Positions 1 to 7,872 of a stretch of 17,297 bases of DNA are shown piece after piece. The number at the start of each line of letters is the position of its first letter. Position 1 is the stretch's first letter. Made by a program: the position numbers and the translations under genes. This DNA is from UBA917 sp964435085. GTDB lineage: Bacteria; Patescibacteriota; Patescibacteriia; Patescibacteriales; Patescibacteriaceae. The notes beneath the pieces were generated by a model that saw only the letters and a program-made list of their open reading frames with translations, was not told the DNA's origin and ran no database searches. The stretch covers positions 1 through 17,297 of the forward strand of contig CAYSXQ010000018.1 of the NCBI GenBank assembly GCA_964435085.1, read 5' to 3'.

Positions 1-1794
1 AAGAAGACAGCGATGAAGCCGGTGAAATATACGGCGAAGAAGGCTGGCCTAGCGGCTGGAACTGCTGTGCTTGGCTCGGCGAAGTTTGCTGATGGTGCTT
101 TGACTGGCGGTGCCATTGGTCGTGGTATTGGTTATGCTAAGGATAATATGACTAGTATGTCTGGCTTAACTAGAATTAAAGATGCCATGGTTAGTCAATT
201 AGGTGATAGACTGGGTACTAATTCTTTGTTGAAATTAAATTCTAAAGTTGCTCAGATGCGGCAGGCCGTTGGTGCTAATAAGCAGTTTGTAGATGAGAAT
301 GGTGTGACTTGGAAAGCTAGTGAGGATGGTCAAGGACCGATTACTGCGAAGGGCGAGAGTCTCTATACTAAAGATGCTGCTGGTAACAGAATTCGAAAGA
401 GTGCTGAGGATGTAGAGAAACTACTACCTAAGTTTAATGGTAAGTCTGTGGAGATTAATGCTATGAGTGAAAAGATGGCTCAGGGTGTGGCTGGCTGGCG
501 CTCTAATATTTTGAGTGTTAACTCTGCTAGTGCTAAGGTTAAGAAAGACAAGGAAGACGTTGATAAATTCAGGAAGCTATACGGCTACTTAGAGACGGAA
601 AGTGATTTTAAGAATACCTTTGCTAATACGCCTAACGTTAATCGTCGTCAGGGTATTGCTCTCGCTGCTAAAGACAAAAACTTCACAGTGGTTGGAGCTG
701 GTCCGAATGCTACTGAGCTTGCTGCAGAAAGAAAGGCGGCTAATAAAAAAGAGGAGTATGAAGAGAAATTAGAGGAAAAGCTCAAGAGTTTGGCTGACTT
801 AGATTTTGATAATCTAACTGCTGCGACTGACCTGAAGAGAGAGTATGAGAATTCTGCTCTGGGTACTATTGATAGAGCTACTTTTGATAGCACTAATCCT
901 GCTGATATGGATAAGTTGGCTAAAAAGTTTGCTATTCAGAATGAAATGCAGAAACGCGGTGTGTGGAATGATTATGTTGAATCTTTGCCAGATGCTGGTG
1001 CTAAGAGTAGGGCTAGAGCAGAGGCTGGAGCTATTAATGATATTAATAATGCTGAGCTTGAAAAGATTACTAGTGCTCGCCAGATCAAATTGGATGATAT
1101 TAACAAACGTGAAAGTGCTGAGCAGAGAGAAGAATTTGATAAGGTGAAGAATTTGTTTAAGTACACTCCAAGCCTAATGAAAGAATTTATGGAAGGAATG
1201 GTGAAAACTAGACCGGATTTGGTTTGGGATTTGGATAATAAAGCTCACGTAGATGCTTTTACTGGTGCTGCTAAGAAGGATAAGATTAGTCTTAAGGAGT
1301 TGAAGGTTGATCATATGGATCCTGGTAATTTAGGTTCTTTCTTAGGTATCTATAAAGATGCTGTGGGTCCTGATCGTTACGCTGCTCAGGTGGCTGATAT
1401 TGATAAGAACGGTAGCAAGGCGTTTGCTACGAAGATTAGTGAGGCTTCTCTAATCAATGCTGCTAGACAGGATGTTAAAGCTGCAAAGGCGGCGCCAGAT
1501 TCAGCAGATAGAACGAAGGCGGAGCGCGAAGCTCAGGCTTATAGAACGCAGGTTGTGGCTCTCAGTGGTGATTTGCGTAAGGCTTTTTCTAAAAATGGTA
1601 TATTGGACGAAGTGGCTTTGAAAAAATTTGCTCAAGCAGCTTCAGCTAAGCAATTAGAGCAAATAGATGATTCGTCAATGGATTCTCAGGTAGCTGAGTT
1701 GCTGGCTTCTCAGGTTAATTCGGCGAAGGTGGCGCAGCTAGTTCGTAATGATAATAATCCTGGCTTGATTAAGAAGATTTTTGAGGCTTGGCGA
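1..1794 (+). CDS. Large helical protein, probable C-terminal tail of a VirB6/TrbL-like T4SS membrane protein (partial at both ends)
   Basis: The frame is open from base 1; the ATG at 13 is only the first in-window Met, so the true start is upstream. About 598 residues are visible before the N gap. The first 45 residues are Ala/Gly-rich (AGLAAGTAVLGSAKF, GGAIGRGIGYAKDN) and could be an amphipathic or membrane-adjacent segment. The rest is highly charged and helical, with coiled-coil-like stretches such as KKEEYEEKLEEKLKSLADL near base 750. No catalytic motif or clear transmembrane helix is visible. Placement directly upstream of the LP-module genes, PrgI and VirB4 is where CPR and Gram-positive T4SS loci carry a VirB6/TrbL-like polytopic protein with a long soluble tail; that identity is inference. 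After the gap, stops occur at 1904-1906 (TAG) and 1908-1910 (TGA) in the two frames not used by the next gene, so this gene probably ends there or inside the gap. Confidence 0.5.
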
Positions 1795-1894
1795 NNNNNN
1801 NNNNNNNNNNNNNNNNNNNNNNNNNNNNNNNNNNNNNNNNNNNNNNNNNNNNNNNNNNNNNNNNNNNNNNNNNNNNNNNNNNNNNNNNNNNNNN
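1795..1894. other. Assembly gap (100 N)
   Basis: Exactly 100 N, the conventional filler for a scaffold gap of unknown size. The frame happens to stay open through it and would fuse two genes. The left flank ends gcttggcga and the right flank starts cgagcttggtag. A 3-base 'cga' overlap join would read E-A-W-R-A-W-stop, but three bases is weak evidence. Confidence 0.97.
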
Positions 1895-1932
1895 CGAGCT
1901 TGGTAGTTGACCTACTTAATATAAAGACAAAT

Positions 1933-3168
1933 ATGAACGAAGAGTTAAAGAAGAAAATTAAAGAGTTGCCTGAAGAGGTCTTTTATTTGCTGACGGCTGA
2001 TAAGGCGGCCGAGCTTAATGCTGCTTTGATTGGCGAATATGATCTGAGTGGTGTGCAGGCGGCGGCCGTGGTAGAATTGGTTGAGAAGGTTTATGTTAAA
2101 GAGCTACGCTTGTCGGATTTATATACGCAAATTAAGTCTTTGCTTTCTTTTGAGGAGACTCGCTTGCGTCAGTTTATTTGTGACTTAGTCGGCTATCGTT
2201 TTGTGCCAGTAGCTGATTGGCTAGGTGAAGATGCGGTTAATTATATTCGTTCTCTGGGTGGTGATGCGGCTACTTACGCTCAGGATAATGAAGATTTGAA
2301 ATTAGCGGCAGCGAAGGAGTTAGCTGCTGATAATCTGTTATGGCAGGAAGAGGCTGAATTGCCGCCACTGGAAGCTGATGATGGCAGTCCACTTAATATC
2401 TATCCTGATGATCCGAGTTATATGGCAGCTATCACTGCTCCTGAGTCTAGTGATGAGGTTGAAGAGACAGAGGTGGCGAGTACTGAGGATTTGATTGCCG
2501 ACTACAAAAATATTTTGACTAAGGAGTTGGATAGTTTGCTTGCGATTGATGATTATTTGTTTGTTGAGCAGTTTAATAGTCGTTTAATTGCTCTCTTGGT
2601 GGAAAGAATCGAGGTTAAAGATGAATTAGTGGCTGTTTTACTTAATAACGAGGCTAGAATTGGTAGTGAGACGATTGTGGTCGATGGTCGGCAATTGCCG
2701 CCGACAACTGGGGCTTGGATTAGTTATTTTATTAGTCAAAAGGGTAGTAGCTTGTTTGATGCGGTGACTTTGTCGGATTTCTTGGTTAATGCTGCTAATA
2801 CTAAGTTCCTTGCGCCTAGTGATAAGGCGAAGTTGAGTCGCTTGCTACTACTATATCGTAATTTGAAATTCTTTCCAGATAGTCTCGTCGGTGATGAGCC
2901 GGATAAGTGGGAGATTTTGACTAATGTTGGGGAGGTTAATTATAGGGTAATCGAACAGTCTACGCCCGAGGCGTACCCGCCTGGGGCGGGGAAAGTTACT
3001 GATGTAAAGAGTGCGGTTGATGTGGTAGAGCCTGCGGTGGTTAAAAGTTTTGCGGTTGATTCTGCTAAATTAAATGCACTGAAGGCTTTGGGTGATAAGT
3101 ATCCGGCGGGGAGTTTGGAGAGGCTGGCTATCGATGAAGAAATTAAAAGATTAACTACTCTTAAATAA
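1933..3168 (+). CDS. T4SS-locus protein with N-terminal LP helical module (uncharacterised)
   Basis: I place the start at ATG 1933, after the N gap. It lies 22-26 bases past stops in the other two frames, it has the A-rich start context typical here, and residues 1-98 look like a native N-terminus. The protein has 411 residues. Residues 12-98 form an all-helical module (LPEEV at 12-16, Y36, E57-L58, then RLRQFICDLVGYRF from 77) that matches the N-terminus of the next gene. Residues ~180-330 form a second conserved-looking helical domain containing LSRLLLLYRNLKFFPDSL. A Pro/Gly linker (residues 343-353) is encoded by two back-to-back GC hairpins, followed by a charged helical tail. No signal peptide or membrane helix is seen, so it is probably cytosolic. 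The stop is 2 bases before the next ATG, so the two genes are translationally close and likely partners. I do not know its function. The arrangement recurs, to my recollection, in CPR VirB4 loci. Confidence 0.7.
   Translation: MNEELKKKIKELPEEVFYLLTADKAAELNAALIGEYDLSGVQAAAVVELVEKVYVKELRLSDLYTQIKSLLSFEETRLRQFICDLVGYRFVPVADWLGEDAVNYIRSLGGDAATYAQDNEDLKLAAAKELAADNLLWQEEAELPPLEADDGSPLNIYPDDPSYMAAITAPESSDEVEETEVASTEDLIADYKNILTKELDSLLAIDDYLFVEQFNSRLIALLVERIEVKDELVAVLLNNEARIGSETIVVDGRQLPPTTGAWISYFISQKGSSLFDAVTLSDFLVNAANTKFLAPSDKAKLSRLLLLYRNLKFFPDSLVGDEPDKWEILTNVGEVNYRVIEQSTPEAYPPGAGKVTDVKSAVDVVEPAVVKSFAVDSAKLNALKALGDKYPAGSLERLAIDEEIKRLTTLK
2961..2990. repeat. Two back-to-back GC-rich hairpins inside a coding region
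   Basis: TACGCC-CGA-GGCGTA (2961-2975) is followed directly by CCCGCC-TGG-GGCGGG (2976-2990). Each is a perfect 6-bp stem with a 3-base loop, in a block far richer in G+C than its surroundings. In frame it encodes TPEAYPPGAG, a flexible linker between the helical domain and the C-terminal tail of the 411-residue protein. It resembles a REP-like intergenic element captured in frame. Confidence 0.7.
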
Positions 3169-3170
3169 AT

Positions 3171-4796
3171 ATGCTGGAGTATTTGCAACAATATAATAAT
3201 TTACCACAGAGCTTGCGTGATGCTTTGGCGGCGCCGGGGATTATTGCGGCGATTCATAATTTGGAGACTAAGTATAAGATTAGCTTGGCTTTGGTGGTGA
3301 TTAAGGCGGCGATTGGTGAATTAACACCTGCTAACCTGGCAGCTGGCTTGGTGACTGATTGCAAGTTAGCTGAGTCTGATGCTGCTCGACTGGCTAGTGA
3401 TTTAAAACAGAGTATTTTCTTTGTTTTGCCTGCTTTTAAAGCTAGTCCGATTGTGAAGCTGGGTGACGAGTCGAAAGTCGAAAGTNNNNNNNNNNNNNNN
3501 NNNNNNNNNNNNNNNNNNNNNNNNNNNNNNNNNNNNNNNNNNNNNNNNNNNNNNNNNNNNNNNNNNNNNNNNNNNNNNNNNNNNNAGTCTGAAAGTCTCG
3601 AAATGAAGAGTCGTTTGGATGTAGTTAGCACTGGTACTTCAACGGTGGATGAACGAGTGACAGATTTGATTAAGAAGGCGAAGATTGATTTAGCTAGTCA
3701 GTCACTGATCGATCGTTTGCGTCAAATTCTTAGAACCTATCTCTTGGGCGTGCGTGATCGCATCGCAGCGATGGATGCGCTAACGAAGCCAATTGAGCTT
3801 GGGGGGCTCGCTTTTAGTAAGGTTTTAGCTGAGGATTTGCTAAGAATTGCTGATGGTAAGACCGCGGCGGCTCTTAGTCAAAATGTGAATACGCGACCAT
3901 CTTTGCCTGTTTCTTTGGACGCGACTAGCCGAGAGCTGGGCTATGATTTGATGACGGCGCTGGCTGCTAAGGGTCAAGCTAAGGCACCTATTAATCCGCT
4001 TTCTACTCAATCACGTTTGGTCCAGCAACAGCAAACTAATCCAAATGCGGTGATTAAGAAAACTGTTTTGCCAACTAATTTGCCTTGGCAGGCTGATGGC
4101 ACTAGGTCTGTTGATAGCGGAGTTGTGAAGGCTAGTCCGATCGTTAAGCTTAGTAATGAGTCGAAAGTTGAAAGTCAGAAAGTCGAAAGTCTCGTTAAGG
4201 CGCCGGCAGTCGTGGAAAAGAAAGTGGAGATTGCTCCAACTCTTAATGCTAAGCCATCTACCGCTGGTGTAGCGAAGGCAATACCCCTTCCAGCTATTGC
4301 TACTGAAGTTACTGTAATCAAGGATGTTCCAGTGATTGTAACTAAGGAGGCGTTGAAGCCTACTTCGACAAAGCTCAGTACGGGTGTGGTCAAAGTTGCG
4401 CCGGAGCGGTATAATAAGACGGAGAGCGGGGAGATTAAGATGGATGATGTGCACTTCACTCCGCGAGTCTTTACGCCGATTGATGAATTGAAGTATATGA
4501 CACTGAAGAACTTCCGTAATTTGAATGCTGATCCAGTGGTGGCGACGGAAATAGTTAAGCATAAGCTGGAGGCACTCGCTAAAGATGATTTTTCTTGGCG
4601 ACTTGAAGGCATTAGTGCTTGGAAACAATGCCCAGTGAACAAGATGTACGTAGATATTTATCATACAGCGATGAGTGAAGGTAAGCAGATTGGTCAGGTT
4701 ATTGAAGCCAAGCAAAAAGCTAGTCCTGAGGCTTTGACTAGCGCTGAGTTTGAAGCTATTTTTAGCTTTAATCAAGAGATCAGTTTGTACAAATAG
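3171..4796 (+). CDS. T4SS-locus protein with LP helical module, repetitive linker and conserved C-terminal domain (contains N gap)
   Basis: The start at ATG 3171 is 2 bases after the previous stop. Residues 11-83 repeat the module of the upstream gene: LP, then KYKISLALV, GELTPANL, then ARLASDLKQSIF. After it comes a linker with ASPIVKLGDESKVES, interrupted by 100 N, so the true length is unknown (541 residues with N counted). A second helical domain follows (DLIKKAKIDLASQSLIDRL, LLGVRDRIAAMDALTKP). Then comes a long Val/Ala/Pro/Lys-rich disordered region with a second copy of the ASPIVKL..ESKVES linker. The last ~125 residues form a compact domain (TPIDELKYMTLKNFRNL, WRLEGISAWKQCPVNKMYVDI) that looks conserved. 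No membrane helix or catalytic motif is visible. It lies immediately upstream of PrgI and VirB4 and is likely a cytosolic accessory or scaffold protein of the same machine; that role is inference. Confidence 0.7.
   Translation: MLEYLQQYNNLPQSLRDALAAPGIIAAIHNLETKYKISLALVVIKAAIGELTPANLAAGLVTDCKLAESDAARLASDLKQSIFFVLPAFKASPIVKLGDESKVESXXXXXXXXXXXXXXXXXXXXXXXXXXXXXXXXXXSESLEMKSRLDVVSTGTSTVDERVTDLIKKAKIDLASQSLIDRLRQILRTYLLGVRDRIAAMDALTKPIELGGLAFSKVLAEDLLRIADGKTAAALSQNVNTRPSLPVSLDATSRELGYDLMTALAAKGQAKAPINPLSTQSRLVQQQQTNPNAVIKKTVLPTNLPWQADGTRSVDSGVVKASPIVKLSNESKVESQKVESLVKAPAVVEKKVEIAPTLNAKPSTAGVAKAIPLPAIATEVTVIKDVPVIVTKEALKPTSTKLSTGVVKVAPERYNKTESGEIKMDDVHFTPRVFTPIDELKYMTLKNFRNLNADPVVATEIVKHKLEALAKDDFSWRLEGISAWKQCPVNKMYVDIYHTAMSEGKQIGQVIEAKQKASPEALTSAEFEAIFSFNQEISLYK
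3438..3485 (+). repeat. ESKVES linker repeat, copy 1
   Basis: Encodes K-ASPIVKLGDESKVES. Its bases 3441-3485 match 4131-4175 at most positions. The right end is built from gtcgaaagt units and runs into the N gap, and similar units (gtctgaaagtctcgaaatg) follow the gap. Confidence 0.8.
3486..3585. other. Assembly gap (100 N) inside a short tandem repeat
   Basis: Exactly 100 N flanked on both sides by gtcgaaagt-like units, so the assembler probably broke on a tandem repeat. The real distance is unknown. The frame on the right continues the same protein type, so I treat the flanks as one gene. Confidence 0.95.
4128..4193 (+). repeat. ESKVES linker repeat, copy 2
   Basis: Encodes K-ASPIVKLSNESKVES followed by QKVES. 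It is the second copy of the linker at 3438-3485, extended by another gtcgaaagt-type unit. It lies in the disordered part of the protein. Confidence 0.75.
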
Positions 4797-4799
4797 AGT

Positions 4800-5264
4800 A
4801 TGCAACAATTCACTGTCCCACAATTTATTGACGTCGAAGACAAAGTAGTTGGCCCCTTGTCAGTGAGACAGTTTTTGACCTTGCTTGGTACTTTTGGTTT
4901 ATGTTTTTTGTTTTATAAAATCTTTGTCTTTACGGTCTTTGTAATTTTGACTGTGATTGCGGTGGGGATTGGTGCTTCCTTTGCTTTCGTAAAGATTAGT
5001 GGCGTGCCCTTACATTATTTCTTGGTGAACTTTGCTCAGTCTTTACGACATCCGCCGATTCGAGTCTGGGCGCACGACAATGGCTTGGTTGATGATGAGC
5101 CAGAAATTGAAGTTTTTAAATCAGATAAAGTGGCACCGCGTGGTTTTACCTCTTCACACTTGAATCAGCTATCCTTAATTGTGGATACGCGTGGTTATTA
5201 TAGCGGTGAGAGTGAGGAGACGGATATTTTTAGCGTTAACTCTAAGGTCAAAGATATATTTTAA
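4800..5264 (+). CDS. PrgI family T4SS membrane protein
   Basis: This 154-residue protein starts with the family-typical QQFTVPQFIDVEDKVVGPLS. Two hydrophobic helices follow (about residues 25-41 and 42-64) separated by a short turn, then KISGVPLHYFLVNF and a soluble acidic tail. PrgI-family proteins (PF12666) are small membrane proteins encoded just before VirB4/TraE in Gram-positive conjugation systems, and are thought to fill a VirB3-like role that links the ATPase to the inner-membrane complex. Spacing supports this: it starts 3 bases after the previous stop, and the next gene starts 3 bases after its own stop. The tail beyond residue ~90 (HDNGLVDDEPEIEVFKSD) is extra length and not recognisable. 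Confidence 0.85.
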   Translation: MQQFTVPQFIDVEDKVVGPLSVRQFLTLLGTFGLCFLFYKIFVFTVFVILTVIAVGIGASFAFVKISGVPLHYFLVNFAQSLRHPPIRVWAHDNGLVDDEPEIEVFKSDKVAPRGFTSSHLNQLSLIVDTRGYYSGESEETDIFSVNSKVKDIF

Positions 5265-5267
5265 TTT

Positions 5268-5930
5268 ATGGCTACTACTAGACAATTACCATCAACGCAG
5301 AAATATCTGCATTTATCGGAAATACGTGACAATACCGTGGTTATGGATGACGGCACGGTGCGTAGTGTCCTTTTGGTCTCAAGTATTAATTTTGCGCTCA
5401 AAAATGAAGATGAACAAAATGCTATCATCGGCGCTTATGTTAATTTTTTAAATAATTTAAGCTTTCCGCTGCAGATTGTGATTCAGTCCAGAGAGTTAAA
5501 TATCAGTGATTACTTAGTGGATTTGCAGCGTCGAGAAAAGGAGCAGACTAATGAATTGCTTAAGGCACAAACGGCTGATTATATTGATTATATTAGTGAA
5601 TTGGTGAGTCTGGGTAAGATTATGAATAAGCGTTTCTACGTGGTAGTGACTTACAATCCCTTGTCGGATGAAAAGAAGGGTTTTATGGCGATTATCAAAG
5701 AGCTATTTAATCCAGTGAGTAGTATTCGTATGAAAGAAGAAAAGTTTCGTCGTTTGCAGAAAGAATTATCGCGACGAGTCGATAGTGTTATTGCGGGATT
5801 ATCGTCAATTGGTCTTAATGTGGTTGAGCTAGATACTCAAGGTGTGATAGAATTGATGTATAATTCTTATAACCCTGATGTCTCGGCCAGTCAGGCTCTC
5901 GATAATGTTAATAATCTTAGAGTGAAATAA
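5268..5930 (+). CDS. TraC/VirB4 N-domain-like protein lacking the ATPase domain
   Basis: The protein has 220 residues. The start (LPSTQKYLHLSEIRDNTVVM) and the core (LLVSSINFALKNEDEQNAII, FLNNLSFPLQIVIQSRELNI) match the N-terminal non-catalytic domain of VirB4/TraC ATPases. A coiled-coil-like stretch (residues ~75-105) and a β-segment (NKRFYVVVTYNP) follow. No Walker A or B motif is present, and the frame closes with a normal TAA. It is not a broken half of VirB4, because the next gene carries its own VirB4 N-domain plus the complete ATPase. The three-base spacing on both sides puts it in the core operon. The likely role is a structural partner of VirB4 at the membrane (inference). I recall this split arrangement as common in CPR loci. 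Confidence 0.75.
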   Translation: MATTRQLPSTQKYLHLSEIRDNTVVMDDGTVRSVLLVSSINFALKNEDEQNAIIGAYVNFLNNLSFPLQIVIQSRELNISDYLVDLQRREKEQTNELLKAQTADYIDYISELVSLGKIMNKRFYVVVTYNPLSDEKKGFMAIIKELFNPVSSIRMKEEKFRRLQKELSRRVDSVIAGLSSIGLNVVELDTQGVIELMYNSYNPDVSASQALDNVNNLRVK

Positions 5931-5933
5931 ATT

Positions 5934-7838
5934 ATGCCTAGTTTTCAGGAGCCGACTATTATTAATCCCAAAGTTAATCCTAATCAGGATTCTTTTGTTT
6001 TGAAAAAATCTAATACGGCCGAGATTGATAAACAGGCTAGTTCGGCCGAGCAATTGGTTGAAGAAGAAAAGATCTATCGACGGGGTATTATTTCGATCAA
6101 GGATTTGATTGCGCCGAGCGTTTTGCAAGTCCAGCCTGATCATATACGACTGGGTAATAAATTTTTACGGACGGTCTTTGTTATCACTTATCCGCGCTAT
6201 ATTAGCGTCGGTTGGTTTGCGCCGATTATTAATTTGAATAGCACCTTTGATATAGCGATGTTCTTCTATCCGGTAAATACGGCTTTGATTTTGAAACAGC
6301 TGAAGAACAAGGTAGGTATCTTGGAGTCGCAAATCATGTCGGATGCCGAAAAGGGGGCGGCTCGTGATCCTTTGCGAGAGACAGCTCTGCGGGATATTGA
6401 ATATCTGCGTGATGCGCTGACTCAAGGGACAGAGAAATTTTTTCAATACTCTTTGTATATTACTTTGTACGGTGACAGCATAGAGGATTTGGATAAGCTA
6501 ACTGACACAGTGGAAGATATTTTTGGTTCACGACTTATTTATTCCAAGCGAGTTTATTTCCAATCAGAACAAGGTTTTAATTCGACCTTACCGCTTAATG
6601 ACGACGAACTATTAGTCTCCTTTAACATGAATTCCTCACCGATTGCGACATCATTCCCATTTGTGTCCAGTGAGCTGACTAGTGATAATGGAATCCTCTA
6701 CGGCGTTAATCGTCATAATAATAGTTTGATTATTTTTGATCGTTTTTCTTTGCAAAATGCTAATAGCGTGGTCTTTGCTACCTCTGGTGCTGGTAAAAGT
6801 TATGCTATTAAGCTGGAGGTCTTGCGTAGCTTAATGATGGGATCAGATGTTATCATCATCGACCCAGAAGCCGAATACAAACATCTGTCTGATGCGGTAG
6901 GTGGGACTTATATTAATGTGTCGCTGGCTGGTAAGAGTAAGATTAATCCTTTTGATTTGCCTCGAGCAGTTGGTAGTGACACTAGTACCGAAGATATTAT
7001 TCGTAGTGCGGTTATTACCATTAAGGGCCTGATTAAATTGATGATCGGTGAGCTTAACTACGAGGAGGACTCGATTATGGATCGAGCGCTCCTTGAGACT
7101 TATGCGAAGAAAGACATTACGCCAGATTCTAATCTAGCGACAGTTGAGCCGCCAGTGATGAGCGATTTACAGGATATTCTTGAAGGTATGGAGGGTGGAG
7201 TCACTTTGGCGCGGCGACTAGCTAAATATACTCAAGGTACCTTTGCTGGACTCTTTAATAGTCCGACTAACGTGGAGATGGAAAATCAACTCGTGGCTTT
7301 TTCTGTCCGTGATTTGGAGGATGAGCTACGACCAATGGCGATTTATATCATCATCAACTACATCTGGAATATTGTTCGTAGCAAGATCAAAAAGCGTATT
7401 ATGATTATCGACGAAGCCTGGTGGTTGATGCAGCATGAAGACTCTGCGCGCTTTATCTTTGCCCTAGTTAAGCGTTGTCGTAAATACTACCTGGGTGTGA
7501 CCAATATTACACAGGACGTCAGTGACTTCTTGAGTTCGTCGTATGGACAGGCGATTGTAAATAACTCAGCTTTGCAGCTTCTGCTCAAACAATCAAAATC
7601 GTCGATTGATTTGGTGCAAAAAACCTTTTTGCTCACTGAGGGTGAGAAGTATCTCTTGCTTGAATGTGGTGTAGGTGAGGGTATTTTCTTTGCTGGGGCG
7701 AAGCACGCGGCGATTAAGATTGTGGCTTCTTATACTGAAGACCAATTGATTACTTCTGACCCGAGACAGCTACTGGAAATTGAAGCGTCGAAGAAGGAAT
7801 TTGCGGAAGAGATGGCGAAGCAGGAGCAAAGCTCTTAA
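5934..7838 (+). CDS. virB4: VirB4 family type IV secretion ATPase
   Basis: The protein has 634 residues. Residues ~55-240 form the VirB4/TrbE N-terminal domain (IRLGNKFLRTVFVITYPRYI, then FFQYSLYITLYGDSIEDLD). The P-loop is ATSGAGKS at 282-289, with Ala in place of the usual first Gly, followed by a DVIIIDPEAEYKHL strand. Walker B is IMIIDEAWWLM with Asp493-Glu494. A C-terminal RecA-fold segment contains NITQDVSDFLSS, the Q-containing motif typical of VirB4/TraG ATPases. VirB4 hydrolyses ATP at the inner membrane to power assembly or substrate transfer by type IV secretion systems. The length is normal and no frame break is seen. The operon with PrgI and the TraC-like protein supports a real secretion or DNA-transfer machine, though no relaxase or coupling protein lies in this window. 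Confidence 0.95.
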   Translation: MPSFQEPTIINPKVNPNQDSFVLKKSNTAEIDKQASSAEQLVEEEKIYRRGIISIKDLIAPSVLQVQPDHIRLGNKFLRTVFVITYPRYISVGWFAPIINLNSTFDIAMFFYPVNTALILKQLKNKVGILESQIMSDAEKGAARDPLRETALRDIEYLRDALTQGTEKFFQYSLYITLYGDSIEDLDKLTDTVEDIFGSRLIYSKRVYFQSEQGFNSTLPLNDDELLVSFNMNSSPIATSFPFVSSELTSDNGILYGVNRHNNSLIIFDRFSLQNANSVVFATSGAGKSYAIKLEVLRSLMMGSDVIIIDPEAEYKHLSDAVGGTYINVSLAGKSKINPFDLPRAVGSDTSTEDIIRSAVITIKGLIKLMIGELNYEEDSIMDRALLETYAKKDITPDSNLATVEPPVMSDLQDILEGMEGGVTLARRLAKYTQGTFAGLFNSPTNVEMENQLVAFSVRDLEDELRPMAIYIIINYIWNIVRSKIKKRIMIIDEAWWLMQHEDSARFIFALVKRCRKYYLGVTNITQDVSDFLSSSYGQAIVNNSALQLLLKQSKSSIDLVQKTFLLTEGEKYLLLECGVGEGIFFAGAKHAAIKIVASYTEDQLITSDPRQLLEIEASKKEFAEEMAKQEQSS

Positions 7839-7866
7839 TGTCAAATTTAAAATTTAAAATTGAGTC
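7839..7866. repeat. AT-rich spacer with aaattt direct repeats
   Basis: The 34-base spacer after virB4 holds caaatttaaaatttaaaatt, i.e. repeated aattta units. No promoter is evident, so the downstream gene is probably read through from the operon. Confidence 0.4.
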
Positions 7867-7872
7867 TAAGCT

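Noticed and set aside
13..3168. One giant 1051-residue protein
   Set aside because: It reads through 100 filler N. The part after 1933 has its own N-terminus and start context, and the upstream frame has nearby stops after the gap.
4175..4642. 155-codon open frame on the minus strand
   Set aside because: Antisense shadow of the same gene with no recognisable features.
4011..4823. 270-codon open frame on the minus strand
   Set aside because: It lies fully opposite a well-supported gene, its composition is unusual (rich in Ser, Leu, His, Arg, Asn) and it has no domain pattern. It is a shadow of the coding strand's codon bias.
5179..5451. 90-codon frame overlapping PrgI and the TraC-like gene
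   Set aside because: It overlaps two supported genes in another frame and shows no domain pattern.
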